DNA of 64,000 nt, from contig CAVOYR010000007.1 of NCBI GenBank assembly GCA_963700735.1, positions 248,001-312,000 on the forward strand. The letters run 5' to 3'. The translations under genes were made by a program, and so were the position numbers. The notes below the pieces were generated by a model, which was not told the DNA's origin, ran no database searches, and worked only from the letters and a program-made list of their open reading frames with translations. The DNA comes from Anderseniella sp963700735. GTDB lineage: Bacteria; Pseudomonadota; Alphaproteobacteria; Rhizobiales; Aestuariivirgaceae. Of the stretch, positions 25,763 through 35,048 are shown one piece after another (within the stretch, counting starts at the first letter, position 1; each line of letters opens with the position of its first letter).

Positions 25763-28474
25763 TCAACTCAACGGCCGATGATTGCCAAACGCCAGGCGCA
25801 TCTGCTTCTCGATCTCGATCAGGACAAAGAACACCACGCCTATTGCAATGATCAACATTCCATCCAGCAGGGGTACTGCCCGTGTTCCCAGAATGGCCTG
25901 CAGCGGTGGAGCGTATGTGACCGCCAGCTGCGCGAGCGCGACAGTGATCACTGATATCCATACCACCCGCGTGCCCTTTGCCGCTGCCCAGGTAAGCGAC
26001 GGTCCATGGATGTTGCGAATAAAGAACAGGTAGAAGATTTGCAGGACGACCAGCATGTTCATCGCGATCGTCTGCGACAAGGGCAGTGGGTAGCCCCGGT
26101 CATTCGCATAGAAGAATACGCCGAACACCGCTGCCAGGAAGGCGGCGGAAACCAGTACGATCTGCCAGATCAGCACGCCGCCAAGAAGCGGCTCATTCCG
26201 CGGCCGGGGTGGACGGCCCATGGTCCCCGGCTCTGACGGCTCGAATGCCAGGGCAAGCCCGAGCGTAACGGCGGTGATCAGGTTCACCCACAGGATCTGC
26301 ACCGCCGTGATCGGGAGCGCCATCCCCGCGAGCAGCGCGACGACGATGGTCATTGCCTCGCCCGCGTTGGTGGGCAGCGTCCAGCTGATGACCTTCTTGA
26401 TGTTGTCGTAGACCGTTCGCCCCTCACGCACCGCAGCGGCGATGGAGGCGAAGTTGTCATCGGCCAGAACGATTTCCGCAGCCTCCTTCGCAGCTTCACT
26501 GCCCTTGAGACCCATGGCAATTCCGGCGTCGGCCCGCTTAAGTGCGGGCGCATCGTTCACACCGTCCCCGGTCATGGCAACGGTCAGTCCACGCGACTGG
26601 AGCGCGGTCACAAGCCGCAACTTGTGGACAGGCGAGGTACGGGCGAAAATGTCGGTTCCCACTGCCACTTCGGCAAGGGCAATATCGTCAAGTGAATCGA
26701 CGTCTGCCCCGGTCAGAACGCGCTCGCAATTCTGCAATCCGATCATGTTGGCAATGGCCCGGGCCGTCGCGGCATGGTCCCCCGTTATCATTTTCACCCG
26801 GATGCCTGCCCGGCGGCATTCGGCAACTGCCTCGATCGCTTCTGCTCGAGGCGGATCGATGAGACCCACCAGGCCGATCAGGGTCAGTTGCCCGTCGAGG
26901 TGGGAAGTCCCCAGACTTGCGAGCCTTTGTGACGGCGTGCGCGTTGCCACGGCCAACACGCGCTGGCCTTCGGCGGCGAGTTCTTCGACCCGGGCATGCC
27001 AGAAGCGCTCGTTGAGCGGTTTCCTGGAGCCGCCAGCCTCGCGCTGGTCTGCGCAAAGGGCGAGGACAGCCTCGGGCGCCCCCTTGACGTAGATGAAGGT
27101 GCTGCCGCCATCGTCATGAACCATGACGGCCATGTAGCGATGTGCCGCATCGAAGGGAATGACGTCGGCCCGCACCCAGTCACGAAACGGCTCCGGACCA
27201 TGCATGGTGATCTTGCCGGCCAGTGCCATGAGGGCCCCCTCCATTGGATCACCCTCCACACGCCAGTCATTTCCGGCTTGGTGTAGCAGTGAATCATTGC
27301 ATAGCCCTGCTGCGCGGGCGAACTCCATCAGTATGGTGTGATCCCCGGGATGCACATCGGTGTTCTGCCACCTTATGGCGCCGTGCGGTTCGTAACCTTT
27401 GCCGCCGATCGAGTACGTGCGATCTGCAACAACCAGTGCCGTGGCCACCATTTCGTTCCGGGTCAGCGTACCGGTCTTGTCGGAACAGATCACGGAAACG
27501 GAGCCCAGCGTTTCTATGGCAGGCAGGCGGCGCACGATGGCGTTGCGCCGGGCCATAGCCTTCACTCCAACCGCCAGCGTTATTGTAAGTACTGCCGGAA
27601 GTCCTTCCGGTATCGCTGCGACAGACAGGCCGACAACGGCCATGAACAGGTCCGCGAACCTGAGATGCCCGACAAAGTATCCGTAGACGAGCAGCATGCC
27701 TGCAACAATGAGGATGAACACGGTCAGCCAGCGTGCGAAGATATCCATCTGCCGGACAAGTGGCGTGGTCAGCATCTGTACATCCGACAGCATGCCGCTG
27801 ATGCGCCCGATCTGGGTTGATGAACCAGTCGACGTGACTATGCCGCGGCCAGTACCAGCAGCCACCAGTGTGCCGTTGAACAGCATCGACGTGCGATCAC
27901 CGAGAGCAGCTGCGCCATCGACCGGTGCAGTGCCCTTGTCGACTGGTACGGACTCGCCGGTCAGCAGGGCTTCCTCTGCCTTCAGACCCCGGGCATGGAT
28001 CAACCTCAGGTCTGCCGGAACCCGGTCTCCCGCCTCAACCAGCACCACATCGCCGGGTACAAGCGCGGTTGCATCCACGCTCTGGCGGCGGCCGTCGCGC
28101 AGCACTGCGGAATGCGGTGCCAGCATGCCGCGGATCGCGGCCATCGCCTGCTCGGCCTTTCCTTCCTGCACGAAACCGATCACCGCATTGACCAGTACGA
28201 CGGCCAGGATGACGCCGGTGTCCACCCAGTGCTGGAGAGCGCCTGTTACAATTGCCGAAGCCAGCAGTACATAGATCAGCACGTTGTGGAAATGCGACAG
28301 GAACCGCAGGACCGGATTGCGGCCGGGCGGTTCAGGCAACCGGTTGGGCCCGTATTTGGCCAGCCGATGTGCTGCTTCACCGGACGACAATCCCTTCCCC
28401 GATGCATCCAGCGCCTGAAGTACTTGCACGGTCGTCAATGCATGAAAGCCGGATCGCAGTGACCTGTCAGTCAT
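25763..28474 (-). CDS. P-type cation-transporting ATPase
   Basis: 903 aa from ATG 28474 (AAAGG upstream), overlapping the preceding gene by 8 bp. An N-terminal cation-ATPase domain (LSSGEAAHRLAKYGPNRLP) is followed by the actuator motif LLTGES, the M4 motif IPEGLPAVLT, the phosphorylation site DKTGTLT and the hinge TGDGVNDAPALKRADAGIAMG. About ten membrane helices include an M6 motif LWVNLITAV. It is P2-like, so calcium, manganese or monovalent cations are all possible. It is coexpressed with a ferric-reductase-like protein and a stress protein, an arrangement often seen in oxygen-limited regulons. Confidence 0.92.
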   Translation of the reverse strand: MTDRSLRSGFHALTTVQVLQALDASGKGLSSGEAAHRLAKYGPNRLPEPPGRNPVLRFLSHFHNVLIYVLLASAIVTGALQHWVDTGVILAVVLVNAVIGFVQEGKAEQAMAAIRGMLAPHSAVLRDGRRQSVDATALVPGDVVLVEAGDRVPADLRLIHARGLKAEEALLTGESVPVDKGTAPVDGAAALGDRTSMLFNGTLVAAGTGRGIVTSTGSSTQIGRISGMLSDVQMLTTPLVRQMDIFARWLTVFILIVAGMLLVYGYFVGHLRFADLFMAVVGLSVAAIPEGLPAVLTITLAVGVKAMARRNAIVRRLPAIETLGSVSVICSDKTGTLTRNEMVATALVVADRTYSIGGKGYEPHGAIRWQNTDVHPGDHTILMEFARAAGLCNDSLLHQAGNDWRVEGDPMEGALMALAGKITMHGPEPFRDWVRADVIPFDAAHRYMAVMVHDDGGSTFIYVKGAPEAVLALCADQREAGGSRKPLNERFWHARVEELAAEGQRVLAVATRTPSQRLASLGTSHLDGQLTLIGLVGLIDPPRAEAIEAVAECRRAGIRVKMITGDHAATARAIANMIGLQNCERVLTGADVDSLDDIALAEVAVGTDIFARTSPVHKLRLVTALQSRGLTVAMTGDGVNDAPALKRADAGIAMGLKGSEAAKEAAEIVLADDNFASIAAAVREGRTVYDNIKKVISWTLPTNAGEAMTIVVALLAGMALPITAVQILWVNLITAVTLGLALAFEPSEPGTMGRPPRPRNEPLLGGVLIWQIVLVSAAFLAAVFGVFFYANDRGYPLPLSQTIAMNMLVVLQIFYLFFIRNIHGPSLTWAAAKGTRVVWISVITVALAQLAVTYAPPLQAILGTRAVPLLDGMLIIAIGVVFFVLIEIEKQMRLAFGNHRPLS

Positions 28475-29789
28475 AGTAGAACCTTTCGGACACGATCTGA
28501 CGGGCAGGAACACCGAGGTTCCGGAGAGCCGCTTCGACCACATCGAGCATCACTGGCGGGCCACAGACCAGGAACAACCAGCCAGTGATGTCTCTCGACT
28601 TGAATACATGGCCAAGAGTGTCGGCATCGATCACGCCAGTCAGTCCATGCCAGCCGGCTTCAGGCTCGGTGATCACGTGAACCACCTCCGAACCCGGATT
28701 TGATGTAAGCACCAGAAGCTCTTCCCCGTAGACAATCTGGTCTGCAACCCGGTTGCCATAGACGATCACAACCGGCCTTGGATCATCATCAGCCTTCAGT
28801 TGGCGGGCAATTGACAGTAACGGCGCAACGCCGACGCCTCCCGCTATCAGCGCGATGCCCGCCGCTTCGCGATGTTCCAGGGTCAGATTGCCATACGGCC
28901 CATCGACATAGGCCCTGGTGCCGGGTTTCACCTGAGGCAGAGACCGCGTCATGTCGCCCACTTCCTTGATGACAAACTGCAATTGGTCGCGATCAACCGG
29001 AGCCGAGCTGATGGAGAACGGGTTCTCTTCAAGCGAAAAGGGACTGCTGCCCACGTTCAGCCAAACAAACTGGCCAGCCACGTACCCCAGGGCATCGCCG
29101 GCCCGTGGCCGGATCGTCAGTTCCCAAGTGTTCAGGGCCAGCTTGCGGATTGAGCTCACCTCGTAGGGGCGCGACATCTGGCGCATCGGTGTGAACAAAT
29201 AGGTCTTCACCAACGATGCAAGTGCGACAACCAGCAGAACGATCCAGAACCCGGCCAGCAGCGGGTCAGCGCTGTAGCGGCCTGCCGCCAGCGTGTGGTG
29301 GGTGACGGCAATCGCGGCAGCGACCGCCCCGACGCCATGCAGGAGCCGCCAGGTCTCATATCGAAACGGAAGCTGGTCTCGCCAGATCGAGGTCACGACG
29401 ATGATCAACACCAGCACCCAGCCGGCAATTCCGGTCAATGCAGAACCTGCGTCCAGACCCAGTGTCAGCTGTCCGGTCCCGTCCCATGGGCGCGGGTGGT
29501 TCAGCAACGGCGTTGAATACATGAATGGATGCACGAGCACGAACAACAATGCGGCACGCGCCGCCAGTTGATGGACGCGCATCGTCACGTCCATCCCCAT
29601 CCTGGCCGAGATGACCTTGAACCGGCCTGACAGCACGAACTCGGAAAGCAGGATGGCGAATGCCAGCATGCCAAGGCCTGTCGCCAGTTCATCCTGCACC
29701 GGGCGTGCAGGCAGACCCTGCAGCCATGCAAGCGCCAACGGTGCAAACATAACGATGAGATACAGCGGAAACAGGATGACTGGCGACAT
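28467..29789 (-). CDS. Ferric-reductase-like transmembrane flavocytochrome
   Basis: 440 aa. The N-terminal half has about six membrane helices with His pairs suitable for two b-haems (MRVHQLAARAALLFVLVHPF and LLHGVGAVAAAIAVTHHTL). The C-terminal half is a ferredoxin-reductase-type FAD/NAD(P) module: FSLEENPFSISSAP for FAD, GGVGVAPLLSIARQL for the nucleotide, and CGPPVMLDVVEAALR near the end. It moves electrons from cytosolic NAD(P)H across the inner membrane; the acceptor is unknown. It is the first gene of the leftward group, 131 bp from an FNR/FixK-like box, and overlaps the P-type ATPase start. Confidence 0.88.
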   Translation of the reverse strand: MSPVILFPLYLIVMFAPLALAWLQGLPARPVQDELATGLGMLAFAILLSEFVLSGRFKVISARMGMDVTMRVHQLAARAALLFVLVHPFMYSTPLLNHPRPWDGTGQLTLGLDAGSALTGIAGWVLVLIIVVTSIWRDQLPFRYETWRLLHGVGAVAAAIAVTHHTLAAGRYSADPLLAGFWIVLLVVALASLVKTYLFTPMRQMSRPYEVSSIRKLALNTWELTIRPRAGDALGYVAGQFVWLNVGSSPFSLEENPFSISSAPVDRDQLQFVIKEVGDMTRSLPQVKPGTRAYVDGPYGNLTLEHREAAGIALIAGGVGVAPLLSIARQLKADDDPRPVVIVYGNRVADQIVYGEELLVLTSNPGSEVVHVITEPEAGWHGLTGVIDADTLGHVFKSRDITGWLFLVCGPPVMLDVVEAALRNLGVPARQIVSERFYYD

Positions 29790-29920
29790 TCGGCTAGTTC
29801 CCTATCTTGGCTCGTGTGGTGTACCGAAGACCTCTGTGGGCAACCGGCATTCTCGCTGAAGCTGTCAAGGCGGTGATTGCTGGCCGGACTCCATGCTGCA
29901 TTAGGAGCTGTGAAGCCTGC

Positions 29921-29934
29921 TTGACCTGGATCAA
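29921..29934. promoter_or_regulatory. FNR/FixK-like box
   Basis: TTGACCTGGATCAA is one base from the symmetrical consensus TTGATNNNNATCAA bound by FNR, FixK and Anr. It lies between the divergent flavocytochrome gene and phaC, 131 bp upstream of the former. Confidence 0.65.
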
Positions 29935-30007
29935 GCAAGGCCTCACCTGAACATTTATTAATCCAGGCGGCAGCCGGCATCGTCAGCCAGACCGGACGCC
30001 TTTCCGC

Positions 30008-30021
30008 TTGCTCTGGATCAA
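30008..30021. promoter_or_regulatory. Second, weaker FNR/FixK-like box
   Basis: TTGCTCTGGATCAA keeps the ATCAA half and TTG of the consensus. It lies 122 bp upstream of the phaC start, so each divergent unit has its own candidate box. Confidence 0.5.
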
Positions 30022-30143
30022 TGCGCCATCTGTCTTCACCAACTAGCGTAATTGCCTGGTACTGCCGGGCGTTTCTGATTTCGTCCGAGATGAGAGGACG
30101 GCGAACGCAAGGTGGGACTGCCCTGCGTGCGAAAGGTGGAAAA

Positions 30144-31964
30144 ATGCCAGCGCAGCCCGTGAGATCCGGAACCGGGAAACCTTCGGCGCCAGGAACGCCC
30201 GTTCCTTCGGGCTTGGGGGAGGCCGTATCGGCTGGCTCGAAGCCGGCAGAACACCCCCATCAGACCCTTGATCGCGGTGTGCGGGCCGCCATGGCGCGCG
30301 CTGAGCGGAGGTGTTTCGACACATGCCTTCATCGAAGCCTGGACCGACTGGGCGTTCCACCTTGGTGCGTCGCCCGGCCGCCAGCTGGAACTGGTCGAGC
30401 GCGCACAGCAGAAGCGCCCTGAAGCTGATCGCCCATGCCGCACGGATCAACCCCGACGCTCCGCCGCCCTTCAAGCCTCAACCTTACGATCACCGCTTCG
30501 ACCACCCGGACTGGCAAAAGCCGCCGTTCGTCTGTGGCAGCAAGGGCTTTCTCGCCGTGCAGGACTGGTGGGACCATGCGACCGATCAATCTGCGCGGCT
30601 TGAGGCCCGAGGATGCCGACCGGATCAGGTTCATGGCACGGCAGGCGCTGGATACGGTATCGCCCTCGAACTTCCCTGTCTTGAATCCGGAGATCATCGG
30701 ATCGACCATTGCAACGCGCGGGCGAAACCTGACCGATGGTACCGCCCATTTCATGCATGACCTGGTGAAGACCGTGACCAATATGCACGATCCCGCACCC
30801 GAGGGTTTCAAGGTCGGGGTGGATCTTGCCTGCACGCCGGGCACGGTCGTCTATCGCAATGACCTTTTCGAACTGATCCAGTATGCGCCGCAGACTGCGA
30901 CGGTACATGCCGAGCCGGTACTGATCGTGCCGGCCTGGATCATGAAGTACTACATTCTCGACCTCTCGCCGCACAATTCGATGGTGAACTACCTGGTCGG
31001 CCAGGGCTTCACGGTCTTCATGATCTCCTGGTGCAACCCGACCGCAGCGCAGGCCGACCTTTCGTTGGAGGATTACCGCACGACGGGGGTGATGTCGGCG
31101 CTGGACGCGGTGGGCCGGATCGTGCCGGACCGCAAGGTCCACGCCGTAGGTTACTGCCTTGGTGGCACCATGCTGGCCATCGCCGCAGCCACCATGGCGA
31201 GGGACGGCGACGACCGGCTGGCCAGCATAACGCTGATGGCTGCGCAGGTGGATTTTGCCGAAGCCGGGGAACTGCTCCTTTTCGTCGATGAAAGCCAGGT
31301 GGCCTTCCTGGAGGACATGATGTGGGATCAGGGTTATCTGGACCGCCCGCAGATGGCGCGGACATTCTCCACAATCCGGTCCGAGGATCTGATCTGGTCA
31401 CGGGCAGTTCGGCGGTACTTTCTTGGCCAGGACGACTTGCCCACTGACATGGGCGTCTGGGTGGCCGACACGACGCGAATGCCCGCAAGGATGCACGGGC
31501 AATACCTGCGGGGGCTGTTTCTGGAGAACCGCTTGACGGCTGGTCGTTTTGCTGTGGAGGGGCGAGTGATCGCGCTGAAGGGTATCTCCGCCCCGATGTT
31601 CGTCGTCGCGACCGAGACCGACCACATCGCGCCATGGAGATCGGTGTACAAGACGAAACTCTTTACAGATTGCGACCTGACCTTCGTGTTGACCAGTGGC
31701 GGGCACAACAGTGGCATCGTCAACGCGCCCGGCAATTCGGGTCGCACCTACGCCTGGTCGCATCGTCCGCCGGGGGCGTTCTATGTCGGACCAGATGACT
31801 GGCTGCCAGTGGCTGAAGCGCGAGACGGCTCATGGTGGCCGGCCTGGGAGGCCTGGCTCGAGGCAAGAAGCAGCGGGCTCGTGTCGCCTCCGGCGACGGG
31901 CGCTCCGGACAAGGGGCTCGCGCCAATTGCTGCGGCGCCAGGAACTTATGTGTTCCAGATGTGA
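30144..31964 (+). pseudogene. phaC: Poly(3-hydroxyalkanoate) synthase (PhaC), frameshifted 5' part
   Basis: From 30600 on the frame is intact and encodes the alpha/beta-hydrolase core of class I PHA synthase: WIMKYYILDLSPHNS, the active-site box GYCLGGT (nucleophilic Cys), TDHIAPWRSVYK with the catalytic Asp, and SGGHNSGIVNAPG with the His. The N-terminal part is spread over three frames: TLDRGVRAAMARA, then GGVSTHAFIEAWTDWAFHLG, then ARINPDAPPPFKPQPYD, a few residues in another frame (LWQQG), then FLAVQDWWDHAT, then GLRPEDADRIRF. At least five small indels occur between about 30300 and 30590. The start at 30144 follows AAGGTGG. The enzyme polymerises hydroxyacyl-CoA into storage granules. 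Confidence 0.88.
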
Positions 31965-32000
31965 TGGCGCATGCCCTCAAGGATGAAAGGATCCCGCCCC

Positions 32001-33593
32001 ATGACCGACCACCGCCTTACCTTCCACGGTGCGGCCGGAGCTGTCACGGGGTCCTGCTTCCGACTTGAGACCGACGCGGGCCAGGTTCTGATCGACTGCG
32101 GGATGTTCCAGGGCTCCAAGACGGAAAAGGAGCTCAACTATCGCCCCTTCCCCTTCGAACCTCGCAAGATCGCCGCGGTCATTCTCAGTCATGCACATAT
32201 CGATCATTCGGGGCTTCTGCCCAAGCTTGTGCGTTTCGGATTTGAGGGCACCATCCACGCAACACCGGCCACGACCGACCTCGCGAGCGTCATGCTGCCC
32301 GACAGCGCCCACATCCAGGAATTCGAGGTTGAACAGTTCAATCGCCGCGCCGCCCGGCGCAACCGCGACCGGGTTGAACCGATCTACGACGGTAACGATG
32401 TCGCGGCTTGCCTGAAGCTGTTCCGCTCCCATGATCTGGACAACTGGTTTGACGTCCTGCCAGGCATGCGCGCTCGCTTCTGGAATGCGGGGCATCTTCT
32501 CGGATCGGCCTCGGTCGAGATCGAAATTGCGCAGGTGGAGGCGAGGAGCCCGCTGCGGCTTATGTTCTCGGGCGATATCGGACCGGATTCCAAGCTCTTG
32601 CACGCTGACCCCGAAGGGCCAAGCGGTGTCGACTACCTGATCTGCGAGTCGACCTACGGCGACGTCGACCGTATCGATGCCACGGCCAACACGCGCCGGG
32701 CGCTGCTGTGCGAGGAGGTGCGTATGGCCATGCATCCGCACGGTGCCTTGCTGATACCCTCCTTCGCGGTCGAACGCGCACAGGAGCTGATCAGCGACAT
32801 TGGCCGTCTGATTGCCGAAGGCGACCTGCCTGATATCCCGATCTACGTGGACAGTCCACTTGCCACCAAGGCGACCGGTGTATTTGCAAGGCATCACCGC
32901 GACCTGGAGGAGGGTGCGGTCTTGATGAAGGGCCTTCGGGCGCGCAACCTGCACTTCACGGAGTCGGTCGAGCAGAGCAAGGCGCTGGACCGGCTACGGG
33001 AGTTCCACATCGTTATCGCAGCCTCGGGCATGTGTGATGCCGGCCGCATACGCCATCGGCTGAAGAACTGGCTTTGGCGCGACGAGGCGACGGTCCTGTT
33101 CACCGGATATCAGGCAGAGGGCACGTTGGGCCGTATCCTGCAGGACGGCGCGCGCACAGTCCGCATCCAGGGCGAGGAGTTCGTGGTGCGTGCCCGCATC
33201 CGCTCGCTCGACCTGTACTCCGGTCACGCTGACGGACCCGAGCTGGCAGACTGGATCAAGGCGCGGCTGCCGTTGAGTCACGACCTGTTCCTTGTTCATG
33301 GTGAGCCGGAGGGCATCGAAGGCCTGGCCGGGCGGCTGACGGGGATCGTCGAGCCGCCGCGGATACTGCGGCCGGTTCTGGATGAGACCTTTGAATTGAC
33401 GGGCGAAGGGGCAAGGCGCCAAGGAGGCGAGATGCGCGCGCGACTTCAGCCTGAACAGGTCGCCCGGCTCGACTGGCACAACGACGTGTCGCGTCTGATC
33501 CTCGATATCAACGATGCCCTTGCAGCTGAAACCGACGAGAAGGCGCGCGCCGTTCTCATCCGGCGCCTGCGGCGGGCGCTCGACCAAAGCTGA
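32001..33593 (+). CDS. Beta-CASP metallo-beta-lactamase-fold hydrolase
   Basis: 530 aa from ATG 32001 (AAAGG upstream), 36 bp after phaC. The metallo-beta-lactamase domain shows SHAHIDHSG (motif 2), the GHLLGSASVEIE strand (motif 3), FSGDIG and a late LVHGE. The central beta-CASP part carries TYGD and PSFAVERAQELI. This is the YSH1/CPSF-type group, whose members are zinc-dependent RNA endo/exonucleases. Proteins of this type frequently neighbour phaC, universal stress proteins and P-type ATPases in bacterial low-oxygen clusters. The exact RNA target is unknown. The gene is intact, unlike phaC just upstream. Confidence 0.9.
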   Translation: MTDHRLTFHGAAGAVTGSCFRLETDAGQVLIDCGMFQGSKTEKELNYRPFPFEPRKIAAVILSHAHIDHSGLLPKLVRFGFEGTIHATPATTDLASVMLPDSAHIQEFEVEQFNRRAARRNRDRVEPIYDGNDVAACLKLFRSHDLDNWFDVLPGMRARFWNAGHLLGSASVEIEIAQVEARSPLRLMFSGDIGPDSKLLHADPEGPSGVDYLICESTYGDVDRIDATANTRRALLCEEVRMAMHPHGALLIPSFAVERAQELISDIGRLIAEGDLPDIPIYVDSPLATKATGVFARHHRDLEEGAVLMKGLRARNLHFTESVEQSKALDRLREFHIVIAASGMCDAGRIRHRLKNWLWRDEATVLFTGYQAEGTLGRILQDGARTVRIQGEEFVVRARIRSLDLYSGHADGPELADWIKARLPLSHDLFLVHGEPEGIEGLAGRLTGIVEPPRILRPVLDETFELTGEGARRQGGEMRARLQPEQVARLDWHNDVSRLILDINDALAAETDEKARAVLIRRLRRALDQS

Positions 33594-33599
33594 CATTCG

Positions 33600-33650
33600 T
33601 GACTGCTGCAGCGAACGTCCGCTCTCCGCCCAACTTGCTCGTTCGCTGTT
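33600..33650. repeat. Degenerate copy of a dispersed intergenic repeat
   Basis: A short relic with GCAGCGAACGTCCGCTCTCCGCCCAA, closely similar to the block at 6849-6880. The remainder of the gap to 33857 shows no feature. Confidence 0.4.
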
Positions 33651-33857
33651 TGCGATAATCGAGGTAGGTTTACCTCCGCCCCCGGCGACCGTCCACTTCC
33701 CCGATCGGGCGAGGCGACGGTTTTCTACCGGAGAGAGTCATCAGTTCATGCTGCTGCGCCAAAGATACCCGAACCATCCAGAAACACTCGGCACTGGTTT
33801 CTGGACTGTGACTTGCATCCATGCCACGGTCCAGATCGGCCGGGATTGAGGCTGGAG

Positions 33858-34544
33858 TTACACCTTTTCCAAACCGAGCGCCGAGCTAGATTGGCAAGCC
33901 TCGTGATGAGCGGAAAGCAGCTCGATGTGCTCGACCGCAAACTGCTTCAAGGACGGGGAACTGCTGCGGGCAAGGTGTCTGCCCAGGTGCCCTGATAAAA
34001 ATTCTCCTCCGAGCGCTGCTGCCGTCCAGGCCGTGGCAGCGAGTTGATGACGAAGGTTGCAGAAGCCTGGCCAGGCCAGTTCATTGCCGCGTGCTGAATA
34101 CCAATCAAGGTGGCGTTTGCCGACCAGCCGATCCATGACCGGTAGATTGCGCATGTAGCCAACGGTCCATGGCTTGTAGGTGCCGGCAAAGTGGGCGATG
34201 TATTCTGGCCAGCCTGTGGGGGTAGAGCCGACAAGCCGGTTCCAGCCCAAGGGCAGCGCATGCCATTTGCCATCCAGCACCTTGTTCAGTGCGCACTGGT
34301 CATTCCAGGTCAGCAACTGCATTTCCTCGTTCAGCACATGCATTGAACGACTGCCTACCTCATGATCGCACCAGCCGGCCGTGTCGATCACCAACAGACC
34401 GGAGTTGAAGTAGCCTGCACCTGCCAAGAGCTGCAGTTTCTGGCGCAGGGCGTCAACACGGTTGTCGGAAATGACCGCCGTGTCATGAACTGCACCGACA
34501 GGACACCCTGCCAGATGACAGGTCAGCAGATCGGAGGGGTCAAC
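33858..34544 (-). pseudogene. Glycosyltransferase family 8 gene, 5'-truncated
   Basis: The frame encodes the C-terminal ~225 residues of a GT8 enzyme: LAGCPVGAVHD, YFNSGLLVIDTAGW, the DQCALNKVLDGKW block and YIAHFAGTYKPW, where a conserved His binds metal or sugar. The N-terminal part with the nucleotide-sugar site and the DxD metal motif is absent. The homology stops where a dispersed repeat begins (34551), so an insertion or deletion removed the front. Intact relatives transfer sugars onto lipopolysaccharide or other glycans. Confidence 0.75.
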
Positions 34545-34550
34545 ATCACC

Positions 34551-34615
34551 CGGTTTCCGCTTCCACAATATGGTCCGTTGTGCCCCCGAAAGCAGACATG
34601 ACTGTCAGCTTCAAA
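34551..34615 (+). repeat. 65-bp dispersed repeat, copy F
   Basis: It is nearly identical to 39499-39564 in the same orientation (roughly 90 percent by eye, one gap). Shared blocks are CGGTTTCCGCTTCC, ATATGGTCCGTTGTGCCCCC, GAAAGC.GACA and CTGTCAGCTTCAAA. The two copies bracket a recombinase and IS cassette. Confidence 0.75.
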
Positions 34616-34619
34616 GGCC

Positions 34620-35048
34620 ATGGAGACAGTTGCTGGAGTCGAAGACGATATTGCAAAGCTGGGCGAACTGCCGCGGCCTGTCCTTGTCGAGCGCTGGACA
34701 AGCTTCCACGGCACTGCCCCTCCCAAGGGGGCGAGCCGGCAACTGCTGGAATTGTCGGCAGCGTATGCCCTGCAGGCACCTGTATACGGCGGGCTCAGCA
34801 GGCAACGGCACAAGCAGCTGCTGTCGGCGTTTTGTTCCGGAAGCGAGGGCACAAGACGAGACGCTTCTCCTGCATTGAAGCCCGGCAGCCGGCTGGTTCG
34901 GGTGTGGAACGGCAAATCTCACCACGTCGAGGTGACCGACCATGGCTTCGCGTGGAGAGGCCGGACATTCAAATCGCTGAGTGCCGTGGCCCGCGAGATC
35001 ACCGGTGCCCGGTGGTCAGGACCTCGTTTCTTCGGGGTCGGACGATGA
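34620..35048 (+). CDS. DUF2924 protein, recombinase partner
   Basis: 142 aa. The C-terminal half contains SRLVRVWNGKSHHVEVTDHG, FAWRGRTFKSLSAVAREITG and ARWSGPRFFG, the characteristic DUF2924 pattern. Members are almost always encoded directly before a large serine recombinase in alphaproteobacteria, as here: its stop overlaps the recombinase start by ATGA (35045-35048). This coupling suggests it assists or controls recombination, for example as a directionality or DNA-binding factor, but no activity has been seen in the sequence. The start codon lies five bases after repeat F. Confidence 0.85.
   Translation: METVAGVEDDIAKLGELPRPVLVERWTSFHGTAPPKGASRQLLELSAAYALQAPVYGGLSRQRHKQLLSAFCSGSEGTRRDASPALKPGSRLVRVWNGKSHHVEVTDHGFAWRGRTFKSLSAVAREITGARWSGPRFFGVGR

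Noticed and set aside
34580..35044. N-terminal extension of the serine recombinase
   Set aside because: The frame is open upstream, but the sequence there is the DUF2924 gene in another frame, and the resolvase domain begins right at ATG 35045.
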